From DASUCS01 sp041166385 (GTDB lineage Bacteria; Actinomycetota; Acidimicrobiia; Acidimicrobiales; JACDCH01): 64,000 nucleotides of DNA. The stretch lies in assembly GCA_041166385.1 (NCBI GenBank), contig JBEEFW010000025.1, forward strand, positions 1 through 64,000. The letters are read 5' to 3'. The notes below the pieces were generated by a model that made no database searches, had not been told where the DNA came from, and saw only the letters and a program-made list of their open reading frames with translations. Position numbers and translations under genes: made by a program. Below are positions 25,373 through 33,743 of this stretch, in pieces; the first letter of the stretch is position 1; the number at the start of each line of letters is the position of its first letter.

Positions 25373-26367
25373 AGCTCGTCGCTGTCCTCGAGCTCGGTCG
25401 TCAGCACGATCGTCTCGTCGGTTGGCTGCCAGACGACGGCGAGCAGGTGACGTGGCTGGGCGAAGCCCTTCAGCGGCTTGAGTCCGCGATCGACCAGTCC
25501 GATGCCGGGAGAGAGATGGTCGGCCACCGGTTCGGTGACGAGGATCTCGCCCGGCTCCGCCGCGTCGGTGACGCGGGCGGCGAGGTTGATCACGCGGCCG
25601 ACGAGGTCGTTGTCGTCGCTGACCGCCTCGCCAGCGTGGATGCCGATCCGCAGTTCAGGAACGAACGACCCGCCGGTGCGCGTCTCGCTCATCGATCGAT
25701 GCAGCGACGTCGCGCACGCGACTGCCGCGTCCGGCGTCTCGAAGCGCACGAGGAAACCGTCGCCCTGTGTGCCGACCTCCGTGCCCTGGTGATCGGTGAG
25801 GCATTGCCGCACCACCTGCCGATGACTTGCCAAGATCTCGTGCCACGTGGAGTCACCGAGGCTCTCGGCCAAACCCGTGCTGCCCACGAGATCGGTGAAC
25901 ATCACGGCGACCCATTGGCGACCGGCCGAGGTTGTCGGCGCCTTCGAGGGTCGTGATGCCGCTCGTCCTGCAAGCGACTCGACCAACCCGATCGCGGCAC
26001 GGGCAGCATCCTTGGCCAGGTCGGAGTTCGGCGGGACGCCCGGCACACCCGGATGGGTAGGCAGTGTCGGGATGGCGGGTCGCGCCGGCTTGACTCGATC
26101 GTGGCGTCGGCCATCCTCGTGCGCGTGGCCGCGATGCCGGCGTCCGCCCGGCAGCAGAGTGGCCATCCACACGCCGGCGTGGATCACGAGCGCGCCGCCC
26201 CACACGGCGCCGACGATGAGGGGCCAGAAGCCGTGCTGCGCGTGGTAGAGCGGATCGTCCTGCACGAGCCGCAGCTCTTCTGTCGAACCGGTCGTGAGCA
26301 ACCACGCTCCTACGAGCAGCGCGTTGACGACGGCGAACACGACGATGTGGATGAACAACCCGCGCAT
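25369..26367 (-). CDS. Membrane class III nucleotide cyclase with 2TM domain
   Basis: A 332-residue predicted adenylate/guanylate cyclase. Two helices near the N-terminus (FIHIVVFAVVNALLVGAWLL and WPLIVGAVWGGALVIHAGVWM) form a 2TM-type domain. A Pro-rich linker leads to the cyclase catalytic domain (about 150-310). Metal-binding Asp lies in FTDLVGST and in the TQGDGFLVRF region; the usual substrate-specifying Lys before GDG is not obvious, so base preference is uncertain. NLAARVTDAAEPGEILV completes the fold. The ATG giving MRGLFIHIV lies 7 nt after the upstream PLP-lyase stop, with GGAG just before it. A CRP-like site occurs elsewhere in the window. Confidence 0.85.
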   Translation of the reverse strand: MRGLFIHIVVFAVVNALLVGAWLLTTGSTEELRLVQDDPLYHAQHGFWPLIVGAVWGGALVIHAGVWMATLLPGGRRHRGHAHEDGRRHDRVKPARPAIPTLPTHPGVPGVPPNSDLAKDAARAAIGLVESLAGRAASRPSKAPTTSAGRQWVAVMFTDLVGSTGLAESLGDSTWHEILASHRQVVRQCLTDHQGTEVGTQGDGFLVRFETPDAAVACATSLHRSMSETRTGGSFVPELRIGIHAGEAVSDDNDLVGRVINLAARVTDAAEPGEILVTEPVADHLSPGIGLVDRGLKPLKGFAQPRHLLAVVWQPTDETIVLTTELEDSDEL

Positions 26368-26374
26368 CAGAGCA

Positions 26375-27637
26375 TCACTCCAGCACCGCGTAGTTCGTCG
26401 AACGATCATCGGTCGACGTTCCGGTGACCGCGGCGACGGAGGCGTGCAGGTCGCTGAGGAACTCGTCGATGACCGGGAGGTGAACAGGCATGCACGTGGC
26501 GTGCAGCGAGTCGGGCGGCCCCTGGCGGTCGAGATGCCAACCGCGCTGGAACAAGTCGTCACCGAGCGCGAACACGTCGACCTTCGGCGCGTCCCCCGAC
26601 GCAGTGATGGCGGCGAGCGTCACCTCCGGCTCACCGACGATCGCGAGACCGGGCGTGGCGCGCACGCCGGCGACGAACCGTTCGCGCGCCGTGAACGCCT
26701 CACCGGAGAGCCGGCGGTAGCCCTCCTCACCGAGGTACTGCAACGCAGCCCAGCCCGCGGCGATCGGACCTCCCGGCTTGGTGCCGAGGATGCCCGACGA
26801 GCCGTAGAAGCCGCCGAGCCAGCCGTCGAACGAGAACGTCTGGTAGCGGCGAAGGTCCTTCGACCGGTGCATGATCACCGAGATGCCCTTGGGCACATAG
26901 CCGTACTTGTGGAGGTCGGCCGACATGCTCGTCACGCCGGGCACCCGAAAGTCCCACGGCGGCAGGTCGTGCCCGCTGCGCTCGAGGAACGGGAGCACGA
27001 ATCCACCCATGCACGCGTCGACGTGACACCCGGTGCCATGGTCGACCGCGAGCGCCGCCAGTTCCGGAATCGGGTCGATCACGCCTTGCGGATATTGCGG
27101 CGCCGATCCGACAACGAGCACCGTGTTGTCGTCGATGGCCGCAGCCATCGCGTCGACGTCGGCCCGGAAGTCGTCTCGCACCGCTATGCGGCGTGACTCG
27201 ACCCCGAAGTACTGACACGCCTTGTCGAACGCGGCGTGGGCCGACATCGGCAGTACGAGGTTGGGCGCGTGGACGTCGCGTTCGTGCGCCGCGCGCATCT
27301 TGGCGGCTTTGACGGCCATGAGGATCGACTCGGTGCCACCAGACGTGAGGAATCCCGCCAAGTCATCGTCGATCTCGCGGCCACCGAACAGGGAGGCGGA
27401 GATCTCCAAGACGTCGTTCGTCATGCGCCGCAGCGACGGAAACACGTTGGGGTTGAGCGCGTTGTGCCACAGGTACGCGTTGTGGGCCGCGGCCGCGAGC
27501 TCCTCGAGCGCGTCGTCGGCGTGGAAGACCAGCCCGAACACTCGTCCGTTCCGAAAGTCTCGATCGTCGACCTTGAACGACTCGATCTCGGCCAACACGT
27601 CGTCGGCAGCGCGCCCCTGCGCCGGCAGCTTCCCCAC
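26375..27637 (-). CDS. PLP-dependent decarboxylase, sphingosine-phosphate lyase-like
   Basis: A 420-residue group II PLP decarboxylase-fold enzyme, closest in look to the sphingosine-1-phosphate lyase/glutamate decarboxylase group. The cofactor lysine is in SADLHKYGYVPKG, preceded by HVDACMGGFVLPF where Asp contacts the pyridine ring; FLTSGGTESILMAVKAAK binds phosphate. The natural substrate could be a long-chain base phosphate or an amino acid. The GTG start is supported by TAAGGT 6 nt upstream. It is divergent from MoxR, and the shared region holds a perfect 22-bp palindrome. Confidence 0.85.
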   Translation of the reverse strand: MGKLPAQGRAADDVLAEIESFKVDDRDFRNGRVFGLVFHADDALEELAAAAHNAYLWHNALNPNVFPSLRRMTNDVLEISASLFGGREIDDDLAGFLTSGGTESILMAVKAAKMRAAHERDVHAPNLVLPMSAHAAFDKACQYFGVESRRIAVRDDFRADVDAMAAAIDDNTVLVVGSAPQYPQGVIDPIPELAALAVDHGTGCHVDACMGGFVLPFLERSGHDLPPWDFRVPGVTSMSADLHKYGYVPKGISVIMHRSKDLRRYQTFSFDGWLGGFYGSSGILGTKPGGPIAAGWAALQYLGEEGYRRLSGEAFTARERFVAGVRATPGLAIVGEPEVTLAAITASGDAPKVDVFALGDDLFQRGWHLDRQGPPDSLHATCMPVHLPVIDEFLSDLHASVAAVTGTSTDDRSTNYAVLE

Positions 27638-27643
27638 GGCGCA

Positions 27644-27649
27644 ACCTTA
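27644..27649 (-). promoter_or_regulatory. -10 element of the PLP lyase-cyclase pair
   Basis: TAAGGT on the minus strand, 6 nt before the GTG. It lies within an 11-nt AACCTTAGGTT palindrome. Confidence 0.55.
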
Positions 27650-27668
27650 GGTTGGAGCACGGGGAACC

Positions 27669-27690
27669 GCCTTGACCGCCCGGTCAAGGC
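27669..27690. promoter_or_regulatory. Perfect 22-bp operator palindrome
   Basis: GCCTTGACCG-CC-CGGTCAAGGC, 10-bp perfect arms around a 2-nt centre, between the PLP lyase and MoxR genes. The form is typical of TetR-family operators. TTGACC could also act as a -35 with TAGTGT (27697-27702) at a long 19-nt spacing for MoxR. No TetR gene is in the window. Confidence 0.7.
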
Positions 27691-27763
27691 GACCGGTAGT
27701 GTGACCACTCATCCCCGCCGCCCGCCCGCATCTGCGGCGGCTACGCCCGACGTAAGGATTCTC

Positions 27764-28678
27764 ATGGACTACCGGTTCGAGTCGGTGCCCGAAGTTCGCG
27801 ACGGGCTGAAGAAGGTCGACTACCTCGCCGACGAAGGCATCGCCGGGGTCGTGTACCTCGCCGATCGCCTGCAGAAGCCGGTGCTGATCGAAGGTCCCGC
27901 GGGTACCGGCAAGACGCAGTTGGCGAAGTCGGTGGCCGAGATGTCGGGCGCCCGGCTCATCCGCTTGCAGTGCTACGAGGGCCTCGACGAGTCCAAGGCG
28001 CTGTACGAGTGGAACTACAAGAAGCAGCTCCTGCGCATCCAGGCCCAACGGGTCTCGGAAGGGGAGGGCCAGAAGTGGCTCGACATCGAAGAAGACATCT
28101 TCGGCGAGGACTTCCTGCTCACCCGCCCGCTGCTCGAGGCCATCCGCAGTGAAGATCCTGTGGTGCTGCTGATCGACGAAGTCGACCGCGTCGAGGTCGA
28201 GACCGAAGCACTCCTCCTCGAAGTGCTGTCGGACTATCAGGTGTCGGTGCCAGAGCTCGGCACCGTGGTGGCTACGCAGATTCCGCTCGTGTTCCTCACG
28301 TCGAACAACACGCGTGAGTTGTCCGAGGCGCTGAAGCGTCGCTGCCTCTACTTGCACATCGACTACCCGGACCTCGACCGCGAAAAGGAGATCGTCCTCA
28401 CGAAGGTTCCGGACATCACCGAGAACCTCGCCGATCAGATCGCCCGCATCGTTCGCTCGATCCGCCAGCTCGAGCTGAAGAAGGCGCCATCGGTGTCGGA
28501 GACACTCGACTGGGCGCGCACGCTGCTCCTGCTCGGCATCGAGAACGTCGACGCCGAGGCCGCGACTGGAACGGTGCACATCCTGCTGAAGTACCAGAGC
28601 GACATCGCCAAAGCGGTGAAGGAGTTCGCGTCGGACGGAAAGAGCTGGCAGAAGGCCGGCCCCGCGCCGCGTGGCTGA
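27764..28678 (+). CDS. MoxR-family AAA+ ATPase
   Basis: A 304-residue MoxR-type ATPase that acts as a chaperone for metalloenzyme or complex maturation, normally with a VWA partner. Walker A is GPAGTGKT (44-51), Walker B VVLLIDEVDR, and the sensor region LTSNNTRELSEALKRRC. The ATG has AAGGA upstream, giving it a leader unlike many neighbours. The VWA partner gene overlaps its stop by 8 nt. The TTGACC arm of the upstream palindrome may place its promoter under repressor control. Confidence 0.93.
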   Translation: MDYRFESVPEVRDGLKKVDYLADEGIAGVVYLADRLQKPVLIEGPAGTGKTQLAKSVAEMSGARLIRLQCYEGLDESKALYEWNYKKQLLRIQAQRVSEGEGQKWLDIEEDIFGEDFLLTRPLLEAIRSEDPVVLLIDEVDRVEVETEALLLEVLSDYQVSVPELGTVVATQIPLVFLTSNNTRELSEALKRRCLYLHIDYPDLDREKEIVLTKVPDITENLADQIARIVRSIRQLELKKAPSVSETLDWARTLLLLGIENVDAEAATGTVHILLKYQSDIAKAVKEFASDGKSWQKAGPAPRG

Positions 28679-30155
28679 CGAAGCCGAGGTCATCTTCCCG
28701 GCAACGGGAGAGCCGATCCTGCAGTTGCTCGCGGGCTTCATGCAGGAGCTGCGCGACGCCGGCCTGCCGGTGAGCCTCACCGAGAACCTCGACGCGATGC
28801 AGGCCGTGCGCCACATCCCGATCTCGGACCGTGAGGCGTTCAAGTACGCGCTGGCGGCGACCCTCGTGAAGAACAACGCGCACTGGCGCGCGTTCGAGAC
28901 CGTGTTCGAGGTGTACTTCTCGCTGCGCGGCAAGGAGTACGCCATCGGCGAGGACGGCGTCGACATGAGTGACGTCGACGAGCTCGACGAGCTCCTGGAC
29001 CGGATGCGCGAGAACGCCGAGGGCATGCAGGGCTCTGGTGGCGGCGACTCGATGAGCGCAGAGGAGCTGGCCGAGCTGCTGTACCGATCGCTGATGGAGG
29101 GCAACGACGCGTTGATGCGGGCAGTCGCTCGGCAATCCGTGCGCCGGTACGCTGGGATGGAACCCGGACGGCCCGTCGGCGGCACGTACTACCTGTACCG
29201 CACGCTCCGGAACCTCGATCTCGACGCGGTGCTCGAGCGGTTGATGAACCAGACACGCGAGCAGGTGCCCGACATGTCGCACCTCGAGGAACGCCTCGAG
29301 CGCGATGAGTACGAGATCCGCATCGACCAACTTCGCAAGGAGATCGAGGCCGAGATCCGCCGCCGGCTCGTCGCTGACCGCGGCGTCGAGGCGATGGCAA
29401 AGACGCTGCGCAAGCCGCTGCCAGAAGACATCGACTTCATGCACGCGTCGCGCGAAGAGATGCTCACATTGCGAAGGGCGATTTACCCGCTGACGCGCAA
29501 GCTCGCGGTTCGTCTCGCGCGGAAGCGGCGCCACGGACGCAAGGGGCCGCTCGACTTCCGCAACACGGTGCGACATTCGCTGTCGTACGGAGGCGTGCCG
29601 GCCGAGCCCAAGTTCAAGTACCCGCGGCCCTCGAAGCCGGAAATCTTCGTCATTGCCGACATCTCGGGCTCGGTGGCCGCGTTCGCCCGGTTCACGCTGC
29701 ACCTCGTGTACGCAATCGGCGCCCAGTTCTCGAAGGTGCGCGCCTTCGTGTTCATCGACGGCATCGACGAGGTCACGAGCTACTTCGACGGAGTGGAAGA
29801 CATCGCCGACGCGGTGCATCGGGTCAACACCGAGGCCGATGTCGTGTGGGTCGACGGGCACTCCGACTATGGCCACGCCCTCGAGGTCTTCTGGTCGAAG
29901 TGGGGCAAGGAAGTCGGGCCCAAGACCACGGTGCTCGTGCTGGGCGACGCGCGGAACAACTACCACGCGTCGCAGAACTGGGTGCTGAAGGAGATCCGCC
30001 ACCGGGCCCGCCATGTGTACTGGCTCAACCCCGAGCCGCGTTCCTACTGGGACACCGGCGACTCGATCGTTGGTGAGTATGGCGTCCATTGCGATGGCGT
30101 GTTCGAGTGCCGCAACCTGCGTCAACTCGAAGGCTTCGTCGATCACCTCGCGTGA
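28671..30155 (+). CDS. CoxE-like VWA-domain protein
   Basis: A 494-residue cytoplasmic protein paired with MoxR. The N-terminal 300 residues are helical and charged (including RMRENAEGMQGSGGGDS and basic RLARKRRHGRKG). The C-terminal VWA domain has MIDAS DISGS (330-334) followed by VWVDGHSDYGHALEVF and VLGDARNNY. MoxR-VWA pairs act together in assembling or activating client enzymes such as CO dehydrogenases; no client is evident here. The GTG start lies inside the MoxR gene, and the stop overlaps the phosphatase gene by GTGA. Confidence 0.88.
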   Translation: MADEAEVIFPATGEPILQLLAGFMQELRDAGLPVSLTENLDAMQAVRHIPISDREAFKYALAATLVKNNAHWRAFETVFEVYFSLRGKEYAIGEDGVDMSDVDELDELLDRMRENAEGMQGSGGGDSMSAEELAELLYRSLMEGNDALMRAVARQSVRRYAGMEPGRPVGGTYYLYRTLRNLDLDAVLERLMNQTREQVPDMSHLEERLERDEYEIRIDQLRKEIEAEIRRRLVADRGVEAMAKTLRKPLPEDIDFMHASREEMLTLRRAIYPLTRKLAVRLARKRRHGRKGPLDFRNTVRHSLSYGGVPAEPKFKYPRPSKPEIFVIADISGSVAAFARFTLHLVYAIGAQFSKVRAFVFIDGIDEVTSYFDGVEDIADAVHRVNTEADVVWVDGHSDYGHALEVFWSKWGKEVGPKTTVLVLGDARNNYHASQNWVLKEIRHRARHVYWLNPEPRSYWDTGDSIVGEYGVHCDGVFECRNLRQLEGFVDHLA

Positions 30156-30775
30156 CCCGCATCGTTCTGATCCGCCACGGGCAGGCGCAGGCGTACGTCG
30201 ACCAGACCGTCGCCGGCCACGCCTGCAAAGGCTTGTCGGATCAGGGGCGAGCGCAGGCCGCGTTGTTGCGCGACCGTCTGGTGCGGACGGGTGAGTTGCG
30301 AGGCGCGACGGTGTTGTACGCGAGCCTCATGCGCCGGGCGCAGGAGACCGCTGAGATCATCGCGCCCGGCATCGGCGACGGCTCTCTCGAGATCCGACAG
30401 GACTGCGGACTGTGTGAGCAGCACCCGGGTGAGGCCGACGGCATCCTGTGGAGCGAGTACGACGAGCGTTTCGGCCTCAGCGGCGACACCTTCTTCTCCG
30501 ATCGGGCACGGGTGGCGGCCCCAGGGTCAGAGAGCATCGACATGATGGCGGCGAGGGTCGGCACCGCGCTGCAACGTCTCTCCGAAGCGCATCCACACGA
30601 AATGATCGTCGTTGCGTGTCACGGCGGTGTCGTCGGGCTGTCGTTCGAGGCGTTGGCCCGCATCCCCTTCGGCTCGCTCATGCGGTACACCGAGAACACG
30701 GCGATCACCGAGTGGCTCCACAACGAGCAGGGTTGGTCGCTGATCCGCTTCAACGACGCCGCGCATCTCCTCTGA
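30152..30775 (+). CDS. Histidine phosphatase family protein
   Basis: Phosphoglycerate-mutase-like phosphatase of 207 residues. The nucleophile motif is RHGQ in RIVLIRHGQAQAY at the N-terminus, the second His is in VVACHGGVVGLSFEAL, and the acid is near LCEQHPGEADGI. The substrate is unknown. The GTG start overlaps the VWA stop by GTGA, so it belongs to the MoxR operon as third gene and may act on the same client pathway. Confidence 0.88.
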   Translation: MTRIVLIRHGQAQAYVDQTVAGHACKGLSDQGRAQAALLRDRLVRTGELRGATVLYASLMRRAQETAEIIAPGIGDGSLEIRQDCGLCEQHPGEADGILWSEYDERFGLSGDTFFSDRARVAAPGSESIDMMAARVGTALQRLSEAHPHEMIVVACHGGVVGLSFEALARIPFGSLMRYTENTAITEWLHNEQGWSLIRFNDAAHLL

Positions 30776-30824
30776 CTCAGGCTGCACGGCGCTTTGGCCC
30801 ACCGCGATTCGTCAGGAGCGGCTG

Positions 30825-30830
30825 TAGCGT
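30825..30830 (+). promoter_or_regulatory. -10 element of the PP2C phosphatase gene
   Basis: TAGCGT, 6 nt before GTG 30837 and 3 nt before GTG 30834; the spacing favours the second GTG as the start. Confidence 0.5.
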
Positions 30831-30836
30831 CACGTG

Positions 30837-32018
30837 GTGCTAGATGTGAATCTCGGTCCCGGGCTTCGAGTTGCGCAGGGAGCAGATCCGGCGTCGGTCC
30901 CAGACGTCGTGGCGAAGATTGCCAGCGATGTCGGGGCAACCGATGTGGTCGTCTATCTCGTCGACTTCGCACAGTCGACGTTGGAGCCGTTGCCGGGACG
31001 GGCGACGCATTCCGAGCTGCCGTGCAGTGAAGAGGTGGCGACCACGATGGCCGGCCGGGCTTTCGTGGACCAGAGCCCCGCGATCGCGGAACGCCCCAAC
31101 GGTTTCCGCGTGTGGGTGCCGATCGTCGAAGGTTCGGATCGGACGGGAGTGTTGGCGCTCACCCTTCCCATGGCAACTGACGAGCTCGTCGCCGTGTGCG
31201 AAGAGCTTGGTCTTTTGACGGGTTACCTCATCGCGACGCATGCGCGATCGACTGATCTCTACAATCTTCATCGTCGAAGGCGCGCCCTGTCGCTCCCGGC
31301 GAGCATGCAATGGGATCTGCTGCCACCCCTTGTGCTCAAGACGGACAGAGTGGTGGTGGCCGGTCTTCTCGAGCCCGCCTATGAGGTCGGCGGGGACTGC
31401 TTCGACTACGCGCTCAATGACTTGGTCTTTGATCTCGCGGTGTTCGACCCGCTCGGTCACGGGATCAATTCCGCGCTCATCGCCGCCCTCTGTGTCGGCT
31501 CGTACCGCCATGACCGCCGCGAGAGCAGCAACCTCGAGCAGATGCACGCCAACTTGGACACCGCGATGGCTGACCAGTTCCCAGACATGGGGTTCACCAC
31601 CGGCCAACTCGCTCGTGTCGATCTCGACAGCGGTCGACTCACATGGACGAACGCCGGACATCCCACGCCGTTGCTCGTACGGGGTGGGCAGGTCATCAAA
31701 GCGTTGGACTGCCCGCCGACGTTGCCGTGGGGGCTTGGGAGCCTCGAACCTTCGGCGTCGACCGCGATCGCCACAGAGATGCTTGAACCTGGCGACAGCG
31801 TGCTGTTCTACACGGACGGCGTCGTTGAGGCCCACATGCCGGGACGCGAGCAGTTCGGAGTCGAACGTCTGGCCGATCTCCTCGGTCAGCATGCTGCCGA
31901 TCAGGTGGAACCCGAAGAGATCATCCGCCGCCTCGTGCGCGCCGTCCTCGAGCATCGAGACGACCGTCTTGCGGACGACGCCACCGTCGTGCTGTTCCGA
32001 TGGAACGGCCCCAAATAG
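30837..32018 (+). CDS. SpoIIE-type PP2C serine phosphatase with N-terminal sensor region
   Basis: A 393-residue phosphatase of the RsbU/SpoIIE class. The N-terminal ~145 residues look like a GAF-type sensor. The catalytic domain shows VGGDCFDYALN, DPLGHGINSALIAAL, WTNAGHPTPLLVRGG and VLFYTDGVVEA with the metal-binding aspartates. Such enzymes dephosphorylate anti-anti-sigma factors in partner-switching stress pathways; no partner is adjacent, though a sigma-70 family gene lies 8 kb away. GTG 30837 is chosen from the -10 spacing. Confidence 0.88.
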   Translation: MLDVNLGPGLRVAQGADPASVPDVVAKIASDVGATDVVVYLVDFAQSTLEPLPGRATHSELPCSEEVATTMAGRAFVDQSPAIAERPNGFRVWVPIVEGSDRTGVLALTLPMATDELVAVCEELGLLTGYLIATHARSTDLYNLHRRRRALSLPASMQWDLLPPLVLKTDRVVVAGLLEPAYEVGGDCFDYALNDLVFDLAVFDPLGHGINSALIAALCVGSYRHDRRESSNLEQMHANLDTAMADQFPDMGFTTGQLARVDLDSGRLTWTNAGHPTPLLVRGGQVIKALDCPPTLPWGLGSLEPSASTAIATEMLEPGDSVLFYTDGVVEAHMPGREQFGVERLADLLGQHAADQVEPEEIIRRLVRAVLEHRDDRLADDATVVLFRWNGPK

Positions 32019-32076
32019 CCACCGAGGACGTACGCAGCGAGGGCTGGGTTCGCGCGGACACGGGAACCCTCAAGCC

Positions 32077-32178
32077 ATGGTCGTCCTGTTGATCACGATC
32101 GTCGTCATCAACCTGGTGCTCGGCGCGTTCGTGATTGGAATCTCGATCAGCTCCGATCGCTCGATGCGTGCGGAGTGA
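32077..32178 (+). CDS. 33-residue single-helix membrane peptide
   Basis: ATG-to-TGA frame encoding one hydrophobic helix (VVLLITIVVINLVLGAFVIGISI) followed by a short hydrophilic tail, SSDRSMRAE. It starts 58 nt after the PP2C phosphatase and ends 30 nt before the convergent oxidase gene. The composition is typical of genuine small membrane proteins, but no ribosome site is evident and no family is known to me. Confidence 0.45.
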   Translation: MVVLLITIVVINLVLGAFVIGISISSDRSMRAE

Positions 32179-32208
32179 CGGTCGGGGATCGGTACGGCCG
32201 GCGCTACC

Positions 32209-32697
32209 TCAAGACCACTCCCACTTCGTCGGCGTTCCGGTGAAGTCGGCCTCGGTGAGGCCGTAGGCGACGGCTGGCGGGACGCGGAACAGCGCATTTT
32301 CGAGCACGAATTCCACCGTCATCGACTCGCCGTATTTTGCATTGGCGGCCGCGCAGAACGCCTCGGCCGCGTTCCGATCGTCCACCCGCTGCGCGGTCCC
32401 TTCGACCACCGCCGGCTCGAGCGCGTTGTCGGTCGTGATCGTGCAGCGCGGATCACGCTGCAGGTTGCGCGCACGGCGTGACTTCGGCCCGGAGCTGAAC
32501 CACACCGCGTCGTCGATCCACGCGCCCCACACTGGCATCACCGCGGGCTTGCCGTCTGCGTCGACGGTTGCCACCCAATAGTCGTGCGACGCCGTGAGCC
32601 GCTCGATGGCCCACGACCACGGTAGTAACCCACTGCCTTCCTTCGGGCCTTGGATGCCGTAACCAGGCATGTACGGCCTGCTCATTTTCGGTTGCAT
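32209..32697 (-). CDS. Pyridoxamine-5'-phosphate-oxidase-fold (FMN/F420-binding) protein
   Basis: A 162-residue split-barrel flavin- or F420-binding protein. The typical central region is ATVDADGKPAVMPVWGAWIDDAVWFSSGPKSRRARNLQRDPRC, followed by VVEGTAQRV. Actinobacterial relatives include F420-dependent reductases; cofactor and substrate are not determinable from sequence alone. The start may be the ATG at 32697 or at 32685 (MSRPYMPGYG). It is divergent from the aldo/keto reductase with 17 nt between starts. Confidence 0.85.
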   Translation of the reverse strand: MQPKMSRPYMPGYGIQGPKEGSGLLPWSWAIERLTASHDYWVATVDADGKPAVMPVWGAWIDDAVWFSSGPKSRRARNLQRDPRCTITTDNALEPAVVEGTAQRVDDRNAAEAFCAAANAKYGESMTVEFVLENALFRVPPAVAYGLTEADFTGTPTKWEWS

Positions 32698-32702
32698 CGG
32701 CG

Positions 32703-32708
32703 TAGGGT
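32703..32708 (+). promoter_or_regulatory. -10 element of the aldo/keto reductase gene
   Basis: TAGGGT, 6 nt before the ATG; leaderless arrangement. Confidence 0.55.
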
Positions 32709-32714
32709 CGCGCG

Positions 32715-33740
32715 ATGGAACGAACCACGCTCGGCCGAACCGGTATCCAGGTCAGCCGCTACTGCCTCGGCGCCATGATGTTCGGCGCCTGGGGGAACAA
32801 GGACCACGACGACAGCGTCAAGGTCATCCACCACGCACTCGACAACGGCATCAACTTCATCGACACCGCCGACGTGTACTCGGCGGGAGAGTCTGAGGAG
32901 ATCGTCGGCAAGGCGTTGAAAGGCCGCCGCGATCAAGTCGTGCTCGCCACGAAGTTCGTGGCGACGATGGGGGAGGACAGCAACCAGCAAGGCGCGTCGC
33001 CCCGCTGGATCAAGCAGGAAGTCGAGAACAGCCTCCGCCGTCTCGACACCGACTACATCGATCTCTACCAAGCGCACCGCCCGGACCCCACCGTGGATCT
33101 CGACGACACGCTCGCCGCGCTGTCCGACCTCGTGCACGAGGGCAAGGTGCGCGTGATCGGCCACTCGACCTATCCGGCCGAGCTGATCGTGGAGGCGCAA
33201 TGGGTCGCGGAGAGCCGGGGTCGCGAGCGGTTCCGTTGCGAGCAGCCGCCGTACTCGATCTTCGCCCGTGGCATCGAGACCGCCGTGCTGCCGACGTGTC
33301 AGAAGTACGGCATCGGTGTGATCCCGTGGAGCCCACTCGCGGGCGGCTGGCTCACCGGCAAGTACCGCCGCGGCGAGGCGCAGCCCGACACCAACCGCGC
33401 CCGGCGCATCCCGGATCGATTCAGCTATGACCTGCCCGAAAACCAGCGCAAGCTCGACCTCGTCGAAGAACTGCTGAAGCTCGCGGCCGACGCCGGCGTC
33501 TCGCTCACGCACATGGCGCATGCGTTCGTGCTCGAGCATCCGGCCGTCACGTCGGCGATCATCGGCCCGCGCACGATGGAGCAGCTGACCGATGTGCTCG
33601 CCGGCGCCGACGTGCGCCTCAGCAACGACGTGCTCGACGCCGTCGACAAGCTCGTGCCGCCCGGAACCAACGTGAACGCGGCGGACGGCGGTTACTATCC
33701 GCCGTCGCACAGTCGCAAGGTGCGCCGCCGCCCGCGCTGA
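32715..33740 (+). CDS. Aldo/keto reductase
   Basis: NAD(P)H-dependent (beta/alpha)8-barrel oxidoreductase of 341 residues. The catalytic tetrad is visible: Asp and Tyr in FIDTADVYSAGESEEIVGKAL, Lys in VVLATKF, His in YQAHRPD. The C-terminal IIGPRTMEQLTDVLAGA binds the nucleotide phosphate. It is closest in look to the YajO/Kvbeta-like branch; the substrate is unknown. It is convergent with the short-chain dehydrogenase gene. Confidence 0.93.
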   Translation: MERTTLGRTGIQVSRYCLGAMMFGAWGNKDHDDSVKVIHHALDNGINFIDTADVYSAGESEEIVGKALKGRRDQVVLATKFVATMGEDSNQQGASPRWIKQEVENSLRRLDTDYIDLYQAHRPDPTVDLDDTLAALSDLVHEGKVRVIGHSTYPAELIVEAQWVAESRGRERFRCEQPPYSIFARGIETAVLPTCQKYGIGVIPWSPLAGGWLTGKYRRGEAQPDTNRARRIPDRFSYDLPENQRKLDLVEELLKLAADAGVSLTHMAHAFVLEHPAVTSAIIGPRTMEQLTDVLAGADVRLSNDVLDAVDKLVPPGTNVNAADGGYYPPSHSRKVRRRPR

Positions 33741-33743
33741 CGT

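Noticed and set aside
27236..27763. Upstream extension of the MoxR frame
   Set aside because: It covers the reverse-strand PLP lyase and the promoter palindrome; ATG 27764 has AAGGA upstream and begins the normal MoxR N-terminus.
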